Below, in pieces: positions 1 to 8,165 of a stretch of DNA of 64,000 bases. Positions within the stretch are counted from its first letter, which is position 1; each line of letters starts with the position of its first letter. The stretch lies in contig NZ_KB467824.1 of NCBI RefSeq assembly GCF_000344615.1, forward strand, positions 1,788,583 through 1,852,582. Reading direction: 5' to 3'. The translations under genes and the position numbers were made by a program. Source of the DNA: Janthinobacterium sp. CG3 (GTDB lineage: Bacteria; Pseudomonadota; Gammaproteobacteria; Burkholderiales; Burkholderiaceae_D). The notes beneath the pieces are model-generated. The model saw only the letters and a list, made by a program, of their open reading frames with translations, did not search any database and was not told the origin of the DNA.

Positions 1-75
1 GCTGACCGGGCCGTGGGCGTTGAGCCAGGCCGCCACCTCGAATTCCGGCGCGGCGTTCACGCTGAGCGGGATCAT
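1..75 (-). CDS. Redoxin-like protein, N-terminal fragment
   Basis: Only the first 25 codons lie in the window, reading M-I-P-L-S-V-N-A-A-P-E-F-E-V-A-A-W-L-N onward; the gene runs off the left edge. The start of small thioredoxin-fold (TlpA/AhpC-like) redoxins resembles this, with a proline-containing lead followed by an aromatic W-L-N segment before the first strand, but the catalytic cysteine region is outside the window. The ATG at 73-75 overlaps the TGA of the upstream carboxymuconolactone-decarboxylase-like gene (ATGA), so the two are probably translationally coupled in one MarR-led operon. The family call is a guess from few residues and from the neighbour being another peroxide-related family. 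Confidence 0.4.
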   Translation of the reverse strand, partial: MIPLSVNAAPEFEVAAWLNAHGPVS

Positions 76-365
76 TTGGCGCGCAGCGTCACGTGTGGAA
101 AGTCGAGCGGAACGGCGAAGGCGACGTTCACATAGTTGGTGAACAGGTTCAGCGCGATATGTCCCATCATTTCCATGACGTCGCCATCCGTGAAACCGAC
201 GTTGCGAAGCGACTCGACGTCGGCGCCCTGGATCCGCGCCGCGGGGGAATTGGCAACGGCCCGGAACATGTTCGGCGTCGCGCCGAACGCGGCGTGGACT
301 TGCTCAAGCAATGGACGCGCTTCGGCGCGTGCGCCGTCCTGGGTCAGAAGTTCAATGCGGGACAT
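72..365 (-). pseudogene. Carboxymuconolactone decarboxylase (AhpD-like) protein lacking its catalytic middle
   Basis: This 97-residue product begins like AhpD/CMD-family proteins (residues 1-46, ending A-N-S-P-A-A) and ends like them (residues 47-97, with GFTDGDVMEMMGHIALNLFTNYVN). Members of this peroxidase-related family are usually about 180 residues long. The missing central part normally holds the CxxC redox pair and the catalytic His. The reading frame is open across the junction, so this looks like an in-frame deletion of roughly 80-85 codons and not a sequencing slip. It sits 94 bases after the MarR gene and overlaps the next gene by ATGA. Peroxidase activity is not expected; it may only maintain translation of the downstream redoxin gene. 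The family match is from recognition of the termini. Confidence 0.72.
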
Positions 366-430
366 AATTTTTCCTTTTTAAATGGCCGGAGACAAAATGA
401 GGAGAGCGGCCACGTCGCCCCATAAAATAG

Positions 431-438
431 GAGTCCTA
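431..438. promoter_or_regulatory. Candidate MarR operator, downstream copy
   Basis: GAGTCCTA (TAGGACTC on the minus strand) lies in the AT-rich gap between the MarR and CMD-like genes, inside a near-palindrome AGGAGTCCT. The same octamer occurs at 1148-1155 in front of the MarR gene. Two copies at the only two upstream gaps of this small operon suggest a binding site for the MarR protein; binding has not been shown. Confidence 0.35.
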
Positions 439-459
439 ACTATATAGCGCAAAAAAAAA

Positions 460-1113
460 TCAGGCGAACACGTCCCAATTGCGGCGCTCAGCCGCCGCAT
501 CCGTGGGTAGATGCTCCGCGCAATCAATTCTTAAAAACGCGATGGGCAACGGCGCCTTGACGAGGGCGCAGTGATGCGGCGCCGGGGCGCCTGGATAGAC
601 GTTAGGCTCAAAGTAACGGCACGACAGGCAAGCGCGCAATGCGGGAAAGCGTTCACTCTTTTGTAACTGCGCAATCAACTTGAACAGCCCCACCAGCAGT
701 TGGCCCTGCACTTCGGCATCCAGTGCGGCGGCGGCATCGTCCGCAAAACTGACGGCCGTCGTCATTCTCTCGACCAGACCTTTCCCCTGCTCGGTCAGCC
801 AGAGCGCACTTGCACGACCGTCGTCTTCGGCGCGGGCCTTCCTCACCAATCCTTTCTTCTCCAACGCGGCGACGGAATCGCTGGCGCTAGCGGCGGAAAC
901 GGATAACTGGGCGGCAAGCCAGGAAAGACGCACGCCCTGCGTGCGCCCATTCAACAGTTGCAAAATTTCGGCTTGGGCCGGATTGAGATTCTCGGCGGTC
1001 GCAAATTCCCACATTCCCGCCCGCAACACACTGGAGACGCGGCTAATCGCGGCAATGATGCGGGCCGAAATGTCCGGCGTGCCGTCCCAAGGGGTTTCAG
1101 GTTTGATGTCCAT
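460..1113 (-). CDS. MarR-family regulator with C-terminal cysteine cluster
   Basis: A 217-residue winged-helix regulator. Residues about 30-140 form the MarR fold: the helix-turn-helix stretch around LSWLAAQLSVSAASASDSV is followed by the wing (GLVRKARAEDDGRA). MarR proteins are usually 140-160 residues; the extra C-terminal 60 residues carry CLSCRYF, then HHC and DC, a four-cysteine pattern typical of a metal or Fe-S site. MarR proteins commonly repress a neighbouring operon and release DNA on oxidation or ligand binding. It heads an apparent operon with the CMD-like gene and the redoxin gene. Both this gene and the CMD gene are preceded by the same TAGGACTC motif, so autoregulation is likely. 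The thiol or metal sensing role is inferred. Confidence 0.85.
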   Translation of the reverse strand: MDIKPETPWDGTPDISARIIAAISRVSSVLRAGMWEFATAENLNPAQAEILQLLNGRTQGVRLSWLAAQLSVSAASASDSVAALEKKGLVRKARAEDDGRASALWLTEQGKGLVERMTTAVSFADDAAAALDAEVQGQLLVGLFKLIAQLQKSERFPALRACLSCRYFEPNVYPGAPAPHHCALVKAPLPIAFLRIDCAEHLPTDAAAERRNWDVFA

Positions 1114-1147
1114 GGCCGCATCATAGCACGGCCGAGCAATTAATCAA

Positions 1148-1155
1148 GAGTCCTA
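1148..1155. promoter_or_regulatory. Candidate MarR operator, upstream copy
   Basis: GAGTCCTA, 35 bases upstream of the MarR start codon and next to AT-rich DNA that could hold the promoter. It matches the octamer at 431-438. Consistent with autoregulation; inferred only from repetition and position. Confidence 0.35.
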
Positions 1156-1296
1156 CGTAATTTTATCGCATCAACGGCATCTGGCCTATTCGCGCGAGAA
1201 CGGCATGCCTCAGGCTGCCACCGTCGCGTTGGCGGTGCCAATGGCCGCGCACCAGCAGGCGCTGTGGTGCCCGTACCATGCCGCCGCCGGCGACGC

Positions 1297-2775
1297 TTAC
1301 GGCGCGGCCAGTTGCACGCGGTTGCGGCCGCCGTTTCTGGCCTGCTCCAGCGCCCCGGCCAGGCGCGCCAGCAAGGCCCCGCCGTCCTCCTCGCCGCGCA
1401 ATTCGGCCACGCCGACGCTAATGGTAGCGCCCTCGCCGCCCGGCATCTGCGCCGCCGTCGCGGCGGCGCGGATTTTTTCGGCCATGGCGGCCGCGCCGGG
1501 CGCCTCGGTGTGCGGCGCCAGGACCAGGAAGGTGGCCGCGCCGACGCGGGCCAGCGCGTCGGCGCCGCGCAGCGTCGCCTGGGTCGCTTCGGCCAGCGCC
1601 TTCAGCGCCAGCTCGGCGTGCGGGCGGCCGTGGCGCGCGGTAATGTCGTCGAAGCCGTCGAGTTCGAAGCTGATCAGGCTCAGCGGCACGACGTAGCGGC
1701 GCGCCCGGCCGATCTCCCGCGCCAGCCAAAACTCGCCCTGGCGCGCGTTGCCCGCGCCGGTCAGCGGATCGGTACCACTGGCTTGCTCCAATTGCCCGTG
1801 CAACTCGTCGTTGCGGCGTTTCAGCTCGCCCATCGCCAGCCCAAAGTTGATCAACTGCGCCAGGCTGGCGAAGCAGGCGAACTGCTCGCGCGAAAACGGC
1901 ATGCGCCGGTCGAACATCAGGCACAGCGCGCCCTGCGCGGCGGCGCCGGCGTCGGGCGCCAGCGGCAGCCCCAGCACCATCTGCACGTCCTTGTCGTACA
2001 GGCTCACCGCCAGCTCCGGGTCGCCGCACTTTTCCGGCGCGTCCAGCAGCGCCAGCGCGCCGTTGGCGGCCGCCAGCAACGGCGGGAAGAGCTCGCGCAG
2101 CGGCGACTGCAGCAAGCGGTCGCCGCGCTGCAGCAGGCGGCGCAGGTCGAGGTGGTTGCGCGACTCCTGCGCCAGCAGTTGCAGGTCGCCGCGCGCGCGC
2201 AGCTGGAACAACGCGCTGTGGCGCACGCCGGGGAAGGCGCACAGCGCCAGGCAGATCTGTTCGGCCACCCGCGACGGGTCGGCCGCGTCGGCCAGCACGC
2301 GCTGCACGCTGCGCTGGATCGCCAGCAGCTCGCGCAGCTCTTTTTCCTTGGTCTGCAACTGGAACTGGATCAGTTCCGGCCCCGGCGCGCGCTCGATTTG
2401 CTGCAGCGCCTGCCGCACGCACTGTTGCAATTCGCTGCCGTTGGCCGGCGTGATCAGGTATTGCAGCGGCCCGTAGGCCATCAGCTCCGGGATCCAGGCG
2501 GCGCCCGCGAACGGGCACAGCAACAGGGTCGGCGCGCCGCCGCGACTACGCACCAGCTCGCCGACGCCGGCCAGGTCGGCCGCGCGGTCGAGCTGGCCGA
2601 CGTCGACCACCAGCAGGTCGACGCGGCGCCGTACCAGCTCGGCCGCGCCCTCGCCGGCGCTGTCGCACAGGCACAGGCGTTCGAACAGCTCGCCGCACTC
2701 GCGCTGGAACTCGGCGCGACGCGCGCCGTCGGGGTGCACAAACATCGCCACGTTTTTCGGCTGCCACTGCGCCAT
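1297..2775 (-). CDS. Receiver-like/GAF/GGDEF protein with degenerate active site
   Basis: A 492-residue protein in three parts: an N-terminal receiver-like domain (about 1-125, with LLVVDVGQLD where a phospho-acceptor strand would be), a GAF-like central region (about 165-310) and a C-terminal GGDEF domain (about 325-490) starting at the usual D-P-L-T-G. Diguanylate cyclases need GG(D/E)EF at the active loop; here residues 412-416 read GAATF, so the metal- and GTP-binding residues are gone and cyclase activity is unlikely. It could act as a c-di-GMP or GTP effector or as a protein-interaction module. A Shine-Dalgarno GGGAGG lies 4 bases before the ATG. No partner gene is adjacent. Confidence 0.85.
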   Translation of the reverse strand: MAQWQPKNVAMFVHPDGARRAEFQRECGELFERLCLCDSAGEGAAELVRRRVDLLVVDVGQLDRAADLAGVGELVRSRGGAPTLLLCPFAGAAWIPELMAYGPLQYLITPANGSELQQCVRQALQQIERAPGPELIQFQLQTKEKELRELLAIQRSVQRVLADAADPSRVAEQICLALCAFPGVRHSALFQLRARGDLQLLAQESRNHLDLRRLLQRGDRLLQSPLRELFPPLLAAANGALALLDAPEKCGDPELAVSLYDKDVQMVLGLPLAPDAGAAAQGALCLMFDRRMPFSREQFACFASLAQLINFGLAMGELKRRNDELHGQLEQASGTDPLTGAGNARQGEFWLAREIGRARRYVVPLSLISFELDGFDDITARHGRPHAELALKALAEATQATLRGADALARVGAATFLVLAPHTEAPGAAAMAEKIRAAATAAQMPGGEGATISVGVAELRGEEDGGALLARLAGALEQARNGGRNRVQLAAP

Positions 2776-2934
2776 GATGCCTCCCTATCAATGTTTTACC
2801 GCCATGCCCGTAGTGTGCCATAAGTACAAAAAAAACAAGGCTCTAGCGCGTCATTATTTGCGCTTTGTGAGGAAGCGCACCGTCCGTTCGGCGCTCTAGG
2901 CCAATACTGGACCCCTCAGTCCAAGGAGAACGAG

Positions 2935-3939
2935 ATGAGCACATCGGAGAACAAGACGCCCGACGCGGCCGCCAACAAGCAGCGCGCGGTGCAGCACGAA
3001 CAGGACAGCCGCGACGCCCAGGCCCAAGCGCAGACGCGCCAGGGCGGACGCGAGCGCGCCAGGGCGCCGGTGCAAACCGGCGTGCGCGACTACCCGACCG
3101 GGCCGCTGCCGGCGCAGCACCTCGACAAACCCGGCATCGAGGCGCAGATGCAGCTGCGGCCGCAGTTCCTGGCGCCCGACTACTGCGGCAGCGGCAAGCT
3201 GACCGGCCAGGTGGCGGTGATCACCGGCGGCGACTCCGGCATCGGCCGCGCGGTGGCGGTACTGTACGCGCGCGAGGGCGCCGACGTCGCCATCATCTAC
3301 CTCAACGAGCACGAGGACGCCAACGAGACCAAGCGCTACGTGGAGGCCGAGGGCCAAAGCTGCCTGTTGCTCGCCGGCGACGTGCGCGATCCGCAGTTTT
3401 GCCACAACGCCTGCGCCCAGGCGGCCGCGACGTTCGGGCGCATCGACATCCTGGTCAACAACGCCGCCTTCCAGGAGCACGCCGAGTCGCTGCTGGAACT
3501 GAGCGAGGAGCGCTTCGACCTGACCATGAAGACCAACGTCTACGGCTACTTCCACATGGCCAAGGCGGTGCTGCCGCACCTCAAGCGCGGCGCGGCCATC
3601 ATCAACACCGGCTCGGTGACGGGGCTGAAGGGGTCGAAGAAGCTGCTCGACTATTCGACGACGAAGGGGGCGATCCACGCGTTCACGATGTCGCTGGCGG
3701 CCAACCTGATCGACCAGGGCATCCGCGTCAACGCCATCGCGCCGGGGCCGGTGTGGACGCCGCTGAATCCGGCCGACCAGAGCGCCGAGAAGATCGCCAA
3801 GTTCGGCCAGGACACCAGCATGCACCGTCCGGCCCAGCCGGAGGAGCTGTCGCCGGCCTACGTTTTTCTGGCCTCGGCGGCCTGTTCCAGCTATATCACC
3901 GGCATCGTGCTGCCGATTACCGGCAGCATCGGGGAGTAG
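2935..3939 (+). CDS. SDR-family oxidoreductase, YghA-like
   Basis: A 334-residue short-chain dehydrogenase/reductase. After a charged, disordered-looking N-terminal extension (about 1-80) come the Rossmann motif TGGDSGIGR, the NNAA strand motif, a serine in TGSVTG and the catalytic YSTTK, completing the Ser-Tyr-Lys set. This long-N-terminus subgroup, typified by E. coli YghA and Bacillus general-stress SDRs, uses NAD(P) on small carbonyl or alcohol substrates; the exact substrate is unknown. GGAG lies 7 bases before the ATG. The Ku gene starts 3 bases after its stop, so the two are probably co-transcribed, which fits a stress-induced unit. Confidence 0.9.
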   Translation: MSTSENKTPDAAANKQRAVQHEQDSRDAQAQAQTRQGGRERARAPVQTGVRDYPTGPLPAQHLDKPGIEAQMQLRPQFLAPDYCGSGKLTGQVAVITGGDSGIGRAVAVLYAREGADVAIIYLNEHEDANETKRYVEAEGQSCLLLAGDVRDPQFCHNACAQAAATFGRIDILVNNAAFQEHAESLLELSEERFDLTMKTNVYGYFHMAKAVLPHLKRGAAIINTGSVTGLKGSKKLLDYSTTKGAIHAFTMSLAANLIDQGIRVNAIAPGPVWTPLNPADQSAEKIAKFGQDTSMHRPAQPEELSPAYVFLASAACSSYITGIVLPITGSIGE

Positions 3940-3942
3940 CGC

Positions 3943-4767
3943 GTGGCCCGCACGCTGTGGAAGGGCGCGATCAGCTTCGGCCTGGTACACATCCCGGTCG
4001 AGCTGTACTCGGCCGTCAAGGAGAACGAACTCGACCTGACGATGCTGGACCGGCGCGACTTCGCCCCGGTCGGCTTCAAGCGCTATAACAAGCAGAGCGG
4101 CCAGGAGGTCGGCTGGGACAACATCGTCAAAGGTTACGAGTATAGCGAGGGCGAATTCGTCGTGCTGTCGGACGAGGATTTGAAGCGCGCCAACATCGAG
4201 GCCACCCAGACCATCGACATCCTGGCCTTCGTCCACGCCGAGGAGGTGCCGCTGATTTACTACGAGCATCCGTACTACCTGGCGCCGTCGCGCGGCGGCG
4301 ACAAGGTGTATGCGCTGCTGCGCGAGACGCTGCGCCGGGGCGGCAAGATCGGCATCGCCAACGTTGTCATGCGCACCAAACAGCACCTGTGCGCGCTGGT
4401 GTGCATCGGCGAGGCGATCGTCCTCAACACGCTGCGCTACCATGACGAGATCCGCGCCGCCGACGAGCTGAAGCTGCCGGCGGCGACGTCGAAGGCGGCC
4501 GGCATTTCCGACAAGGAGCTGCAGATGGCGCTGTCGCTGGTGGACGGCATGACCGAGGCCTGGCAGCCGGAGCAATATCGCGACACTTACCGGGAAGACA
4601 TTCTGGCGCTGGTGGAGCGCAAGATCGCGGCCAAACAAACCAAAACGATCACGGCGGCGGCGCCGGCGAAACGCCAGGCCGGCTCCGGCAACGTTATCGA
4701 CCTGGTCGCGCTGCTGCAGCAAAGCCTGGGCAAGAAGGCGGGCGCGGCGCGCGCGCGGCGATGGTGA
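3943..4767 (+). CDS. ku: Ku, non-homologous end-joining DNA-end-binding protein
   Basis: A bacterial Ku homologue (274 residues) that would bind DNA ends as a ring-shaped homodimer and recruit LigD. It opens with the family signature ARTLWKGAISFGLV from a GTG start 3 bases after the SDR stop, and the beta-barrel core is complete to about residue 250 (ending VIDLVALLQQSL). The reading frame then ends abruptly in GAARARRW. The next frame stays open from about 4760 to a TAA at 4874-4876 and encodes a Lys/Ala-rich tail (KVKKPAARKAAAKTPAAKP), exactly the kind of basic extension Ku proteins carry. A one-base change in the GC-repeat at 4741-4760 would join them. The ligD gene lies convergently downstream. 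Confidence 0.93.
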   Translation: MARTLWKGAISFGLVHIPVELYSAVKENELDLTMLDRRDFAPVGFKRYNKQSGQEVGWDNIVKGYEYSEGEFVVLSDEDLKRANIEATQTIDILAFVHAEEVPLIYYEHPYYLAPSRGGDKVYALLRETLRRGGKIGIANVVMRTKQHLCALVCIGEAIVLNTLRYHDEIRAADELKLPAATSKAAGISDKELQMALSLVDGMTEAWQPEQYRDTYREDILALVERKIAAKQTKTITAAAPAKRQAGSGNVIDLVALLQQSLGKKAGAARARRW

Positions 4768-4876
4768 CGCCGATGGCGACGCCGCGCCGGTCAAAGTCAA
4801 AAAGCCGGCCGCGAGGAAGGCCGCGGCCAAGACGCCCGCGGCAAAACCGCGCACCGCAAGCCGTAAAACCGGGTAA
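4768..4876 (+). pseudogene. Out-of-frame lysine-rich C-terminal tail of Ku
   Basis: Read in the frame that starts at 4760, this DNA gives D-G-D-A-D-G-D-A-A-P followed by a K/A/P-rich tail and a stop at 4876. Such tails in bacterial Ku proteins contact DNA and modulate end bridging. The frame differs from the Ku core by one base. The junction lies in an alternating GC tract, a place where both polymerase slippage and sequencing errors are common. Confidence 0.6.
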
Positions 4877-5050
4877 GGCCGGCGACGTCAATTGAAACAA
4901 CGACAAGCAGTGCGAATGAAATCGACAGACCCATCGCGCGGACCGCGCGTCGAATTACAACAACAGAAACTATATTATGATTACAATCGGGCGCATGCGG
5001 CGCCGCACGCGGCGCCGCCCACATGACAATTACATAAAGACTACGACTAC

Positions 5051-5245
5051 ATGCGCCTCCTCATTTCCCTGATTTTTCCGTGGCTGACCTTCTTCACCAT
5101 CGGCCGTCCGATAGCCGGCATCATCTGCCTGATTTTGCAGATCACCCTGATCGGCTGGATTCCAGCGGCGATCTGGTCGGTCTACGCGCTGAGCCAGTAC
5201 AACACCGACAAGAAGATCGCCGAGGCGCTGCAACAGCGCAGCTAA
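5051..5245 (+). CDS. YqaE/Pmp3-like small membrane protein
   Basis: A 64-residue peptide with two hydrophobic segments (about 2-17 and 20-46) joined by GRP, and a short charged C-terminus (YNTDKKIAEALQQRS). The arrangement, including GRPIAGIICLILQITLIGWIPAAIW, matches the Pmp3/YqaE family of small membrane proteins, found in bacteria, fungi and plants and often linked to salt or cold stress and membrane potential. An AT-rich stretch (TATATTATG at 4971) about 75 bases upstream may hold its promoter. It stands alone between the convergent ku and ligD genes. Confidence 0.8.
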   Translation: MRLLISLIFPWLTFFTIGRPIAGIICLILQITLIGWIPAAIWSVYALSQYNTDKKIAEALQQRS

Positions 5246-5378
5246 GGCCACTGCGGCGTAGCGGCCGCAACGCCAGCACCCCGTTATTTGGAATGATACG
5301 TTGCTCTTTTCACAATTCCCTATACGCTCTAGGCCGCAGTGGGGTGCCAAGGCCCCGTTCGGCCAGCTCAATACCGGC

Positions 5379-7898
5379 TTAATCGCCCTTGTGTTGGCGC
5401 GGATCGAAACCCAGCCTTTTCATCGCTGCCGTCAGACTGCGCGCGCTCTTGGCGTAGGCGGCCCACGGCTCGTTGCCGCGGTCCAGGCGGGTATGCACGG
5501 TGGCCACCGTCCACTGGTCGCCCCGTTTGACGGCGGCCAGCTCGTCCCAGTCCAGCGGCACCGAAATGCCCAACCCCGGCCGGGCCCGCGCCGACCAGGC
5601 GCACACCGTGGTCGCGCCGCGGCCGTTGCGCAGATAGTCGATAAAAATTTTGCCGACCCGGTTGGACGGGCCGCTTTTCAGCACGAAACGCTCCGGTATG
5701 GTCTGCGCCATGTGCGCCACGACCGCTTGCGAAAACGCCTTCACCACGTCCCAGCCGTAAAACGGTTTGATCGGCACCACCACGTGCAAGCCCTTGCCGC
5801 CGCTGGTTTTCAGGAACGACTGCAAGCCCAGTTCGTCGAGCATCGCCCGCATCAGCCGCGCGCCCTCCTGGATCGCCTTCCACTCGACGTCCTTGCCGGG
5901 GTCGAGGTCGAAGACGATGCGGTTCGGCGTCTCGTAGCGCGCGGCGAAGGCGTTCTGGGTGTGGAACTCGACCACGTTCCACTGCGCCGCGCCGAGCAGG
6001 CCCTGCAGCGTCGCCACCTCCAGCATCTGCGCGTGTTCCGGGTCGAGCGCCGCGTCGAGCTGCGTGACGCCGGGCAGCTTGCCGCTGTCGGCGTGCTTCT
6101 GGAAAAACAGCTCGCCGCCGACGCCCGACGGCGCCCGCACCAGCGACACCGGGCGCGCCTTCAAATGCGCCAGCATCAGTTGGCCGACCAGCGCGTAGTA
6201 GCGCACCAGGCCGATCTTGGTGGTGCCGCTGTCGGCGTCGATAAGGCGCTCGGGGTTGCTCACCTTCAGGCCGGGCGGCAAACTGCCCTTGACGCCCGGC
6301 CGGTCGACACTGTCCATGCCATCCTCCATATGCAAGGGAATTTCGCGGGTGATCGCGCTCGGCTTCTTGTCGGCGCGCAGGCCATGGAATACCGCGTGGC
6401 GCAGCGAGCCGCCCCGGGTCCACTCGGAAAAGCTGACCTCGGCCAGCAATTGCGGCTTGACCCAGTGCGATTTCCTGGCGATCTCGGCACAGGCTTCGAA
6501 CGGGCATTGCTCGCTGTCGAGCCGCGCCAGGCGCCGCTTCAAGTCGCGCAGCGCGGCCTCGTTGAAGCCGCTGCCGACGTTGCCGGCGTAGCGCAGCCGG
6601 CCGCGCTCGTCGTACGTGCCCAGCAGCAAAGAGCCGATGCCGGTGCGTCCGCCCTGCGGATCGGTGTAGCCGCCGATGACGAACTCCTGGCGCTGGCCGC
6701 ATTTGAGCTTGATCCAGTCCGCCGAGCGCCGCGTCACGTAGGGCGAACCGCGGCGCTTGCCGATCACGCCCTCCAGCCCCAGCTTGCAGGCGGCGGCGAC
6801 GATGTCCTGCGGCGCGGCGTCGAGCTGGACGCTGAAGCGCACCGCCGGCTGTTGCGGCGCCCGTTCCAGCGCGCCCTGCAGCAAGGCGCGGCGCGTCTCC
6901 AACGGCAGCGGGCGCAGGTCGCGGCCGTCGAGGAAGGGCGCGTCGAACAAAAAATACACGATCTCGGCGGTGGACTCGTCGTCGAAGGCTTGCTGCAGCA
7001 AGCCGAAGTCGGGCCGCCCCTGCTCGTCGTGGACGACGATTTCGCCGTCGTACCAGCCGCACGGCAGCCCCATCCGCGCCAGCGCCGCGCGCAAGGGTTC
7101 GAGCTTGCGGCTCCAGTCGTGGCCGTTGCGGGTGAATAATTGCACGCGCTCGCCGTCGATGCGGCTGAGGATGCGGTAGCCGTCGAATTTCAGTTCGAAC
7201 AGCCAGTCCTCGGCCGACGTCGGCGCAGCGTCCACCAGCGTCGCCAACTGCGGCGCCAGCGTGGCCGGCAACGCCACCGGTTCCAGCTCCGCCGGCGGCG
7301 CGGCGGCGCCCTGCCGAGCCGCGGCCGGGCCGGCCGCTTGGGCGCGCGTCGGCGGCGGCAGCGCCTTGACGCTGTCGGGCATTTCATCGACCACGCTGAA
7401 CTCGGCCGCCGGGCGGGCGAAACCGTCCTTCTCTTTGATCAGCAACCAGGGTTGCTGTTTTTCGCCCTTGCCCTTCATGCGCACCAACACCCATTTGCCG
7501 TGCATCTTGTGTCCGTGCAGCTCGAACTTCAGATTGCCGGCGGCGTAAGCCTGGTGCGGTTCCTCCAGCGGCTGCCAGGTGCCCTTGTCCCAGATGACCA
7601 CCTTGCCGGCGCCATATTGATGCTCGGGGATCGTGCCCTCGAAACTGGAGTAGGAAATCGGATGATCCTCGACGTGTACCGCCATCCGCTTATCCTTGGT
7701 GTCGTAGCTCGGTCCCTTGGGCACCGCCCAGCTCTTCATGGTGCCGTCCAGTTCCAGGCGGAAATCATAGTGCAGACGGCTGGCCCAGTGCTTTTGAATC
7801 ACGAACGACAAGCTGGCGCCCTGCTCGCCGCCGTCGGCCGGCTCGGGCGTGACGTCGAAGTTGCGCTTGGCTTTATAGGTTTTCAGTGCGTCCGTCAT
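5379..7898 (-). CDS. ligD: LigD, multifunctional end-joining DNA ligase
   Basis: An 839-residue protein with all three LigD activities. Phosphoesterase: residues about 1-165, with HYDFR at 43-47. ATP-dependent ligase: about 205-525, with the adenylated Lys in ELKFDGYR (Lys237), EGVIGK at 376-381 and WIKLK at 395-399. Primase/polymerase: about 540-839, with FDLDPG at 663-668 (metal-binding Asp pair) and SGGKGLH. The order PE-LIG-POL is the Pseudomonas type, as opposed to the mycobacterial POL-PE-LIG. With Ku it would repair double-strand breaks in non-dividing cells. It converges on the ku unit, and no frameshift is visible. Confidence 0.96.
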   Translation of the reverse strand: MTDALKTYKAKRNFDVTPEPADGGEQGASLSFVIQKHWASRLHYDFRLELDGTMKSWAVPKGPSYDTKDKRMAVHVEDHPISYSSFEGTIPEHQYGAGKVVIWDKGTWQPLEEPHQAYAAGNLKFELHGHKMHGKWVLVRMKGKGEKQQPWLLIKEKDGFARPAAEFSVVDEMPDSVKALPPPTRAQAAGPAAARQGAAAPPAELEPVALPATLAPQLATLVDAAPTSAEDWLFELKFDGYRILSRIDGERVQLFTRNGHDWSRKLEPLRAALARMGLPCGWYDGEIVVHDEQGRPDFGLLQQAFDDESTAEIVYFLFDAPFLDGRDLRPLPLETRRALLQGALERAPQQPAVRFSVQLDAAPQDIVAAACKLGLEGVIGKRRGSPYVTRRSADWIKLKCGQRQEFVIGGYTDPQGGRTGIGSLLLGTYDERGRLRYAGNVGSGFNEAALRDLKRRLARLDSEQCPFEACAEIARKSHWVKPQLLAEVSFSEWTRGGSLRHAVFHGLRADKKPSAITREIPLHMEDGMDSVDRPGVKGSLPPGLKVSNPERLIDADSGTTKIGLVRYYALVGQLMLAHLKARPVSLVRAPSGVGGELFFQKHADSGKLPGVTQLDAALDPEHAQMLEVATLQGLLGAAQWNVVEFHTQNAFAARYETPNRIVFDLDPGKDVEWKAIQEGARLMRAMLDELGLQSFLKTSGGKGLHVVVPIKPFYGWDVVKAFSQAVVAHMAQTIPERFVLKSGPSNRVGKIFIDYLRNGRGATTVCAWSARARPGLGISVPLDWDELAAVKRGDQWTVATVHTRLDRGNEPWAAYAKSARSLTAAMKRLGFDPRQHKGD

Positions 7899-8055
7899 AG
7901 CTGGCCCGTGGTTGGCGACGATTCCAGTCTACGGCGCGGCGCCGGGGCGCACGGTACGCCAGCTAACAGAGCGGTGCGGCGGATTAAGCGCGCGACGGAG
8001 TGCGCGGCTTCGGGCGAGCGTGGCCGACAATCGCGCGTCCACCTTCTCCGGCGCC

Positions 8056-8075
8056 GATTGTAAGCGGATGTAATA
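8056..8075 (+). promoter_or_regulatory. Direct-repeat regulator box, copy 1
   Basis: GATTGTAAGCGGATGTAATA contains two GTAA half-sites whose first bases are exactly 10 bp apart, one helical turn. This is the layout of tandem OmpR-family response-regulator sites such as the CpxR box (GTAAA-N5-GTAAA). It lies 110 bases before the first Ala/Lys-rich gene. Copies precede the other two paralogues at the same distance. The identity of the regulator is inferred. Confidence 0.5.
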
Positions 8076-8165
8076 GCCGTCAACGCGGCGGACTCGGCCC
8101 GCGTTCTTTGCTCATGAGACGGGAATTGACCCGCTTGATGAACACCACCACTTGAGGCCTGCAAC

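Noticed and set aside
2896..4854. 652-codon open frame on the minus strand opposite the SDR and ku genes
   Set aside because: Composition is the Arg/His/Gln/Leu-rich pattern expected from the complement of GC-rich genes; the plus-strand proteins have clear families.
5248..5342. 10-bp perfect inverted repeat (5248-5257 with 5333-5342) between the Pmp3-like gene and ligD
   Set aside because: The arms are 75 bases apart and there is no T-run, so I cannot support a terminator or mobile element.
5301..7139. 612-codon plus-strand frame opposite ligD
   Set aside because: Antisense shadow of a confident LigD gene with no recognisable domain.
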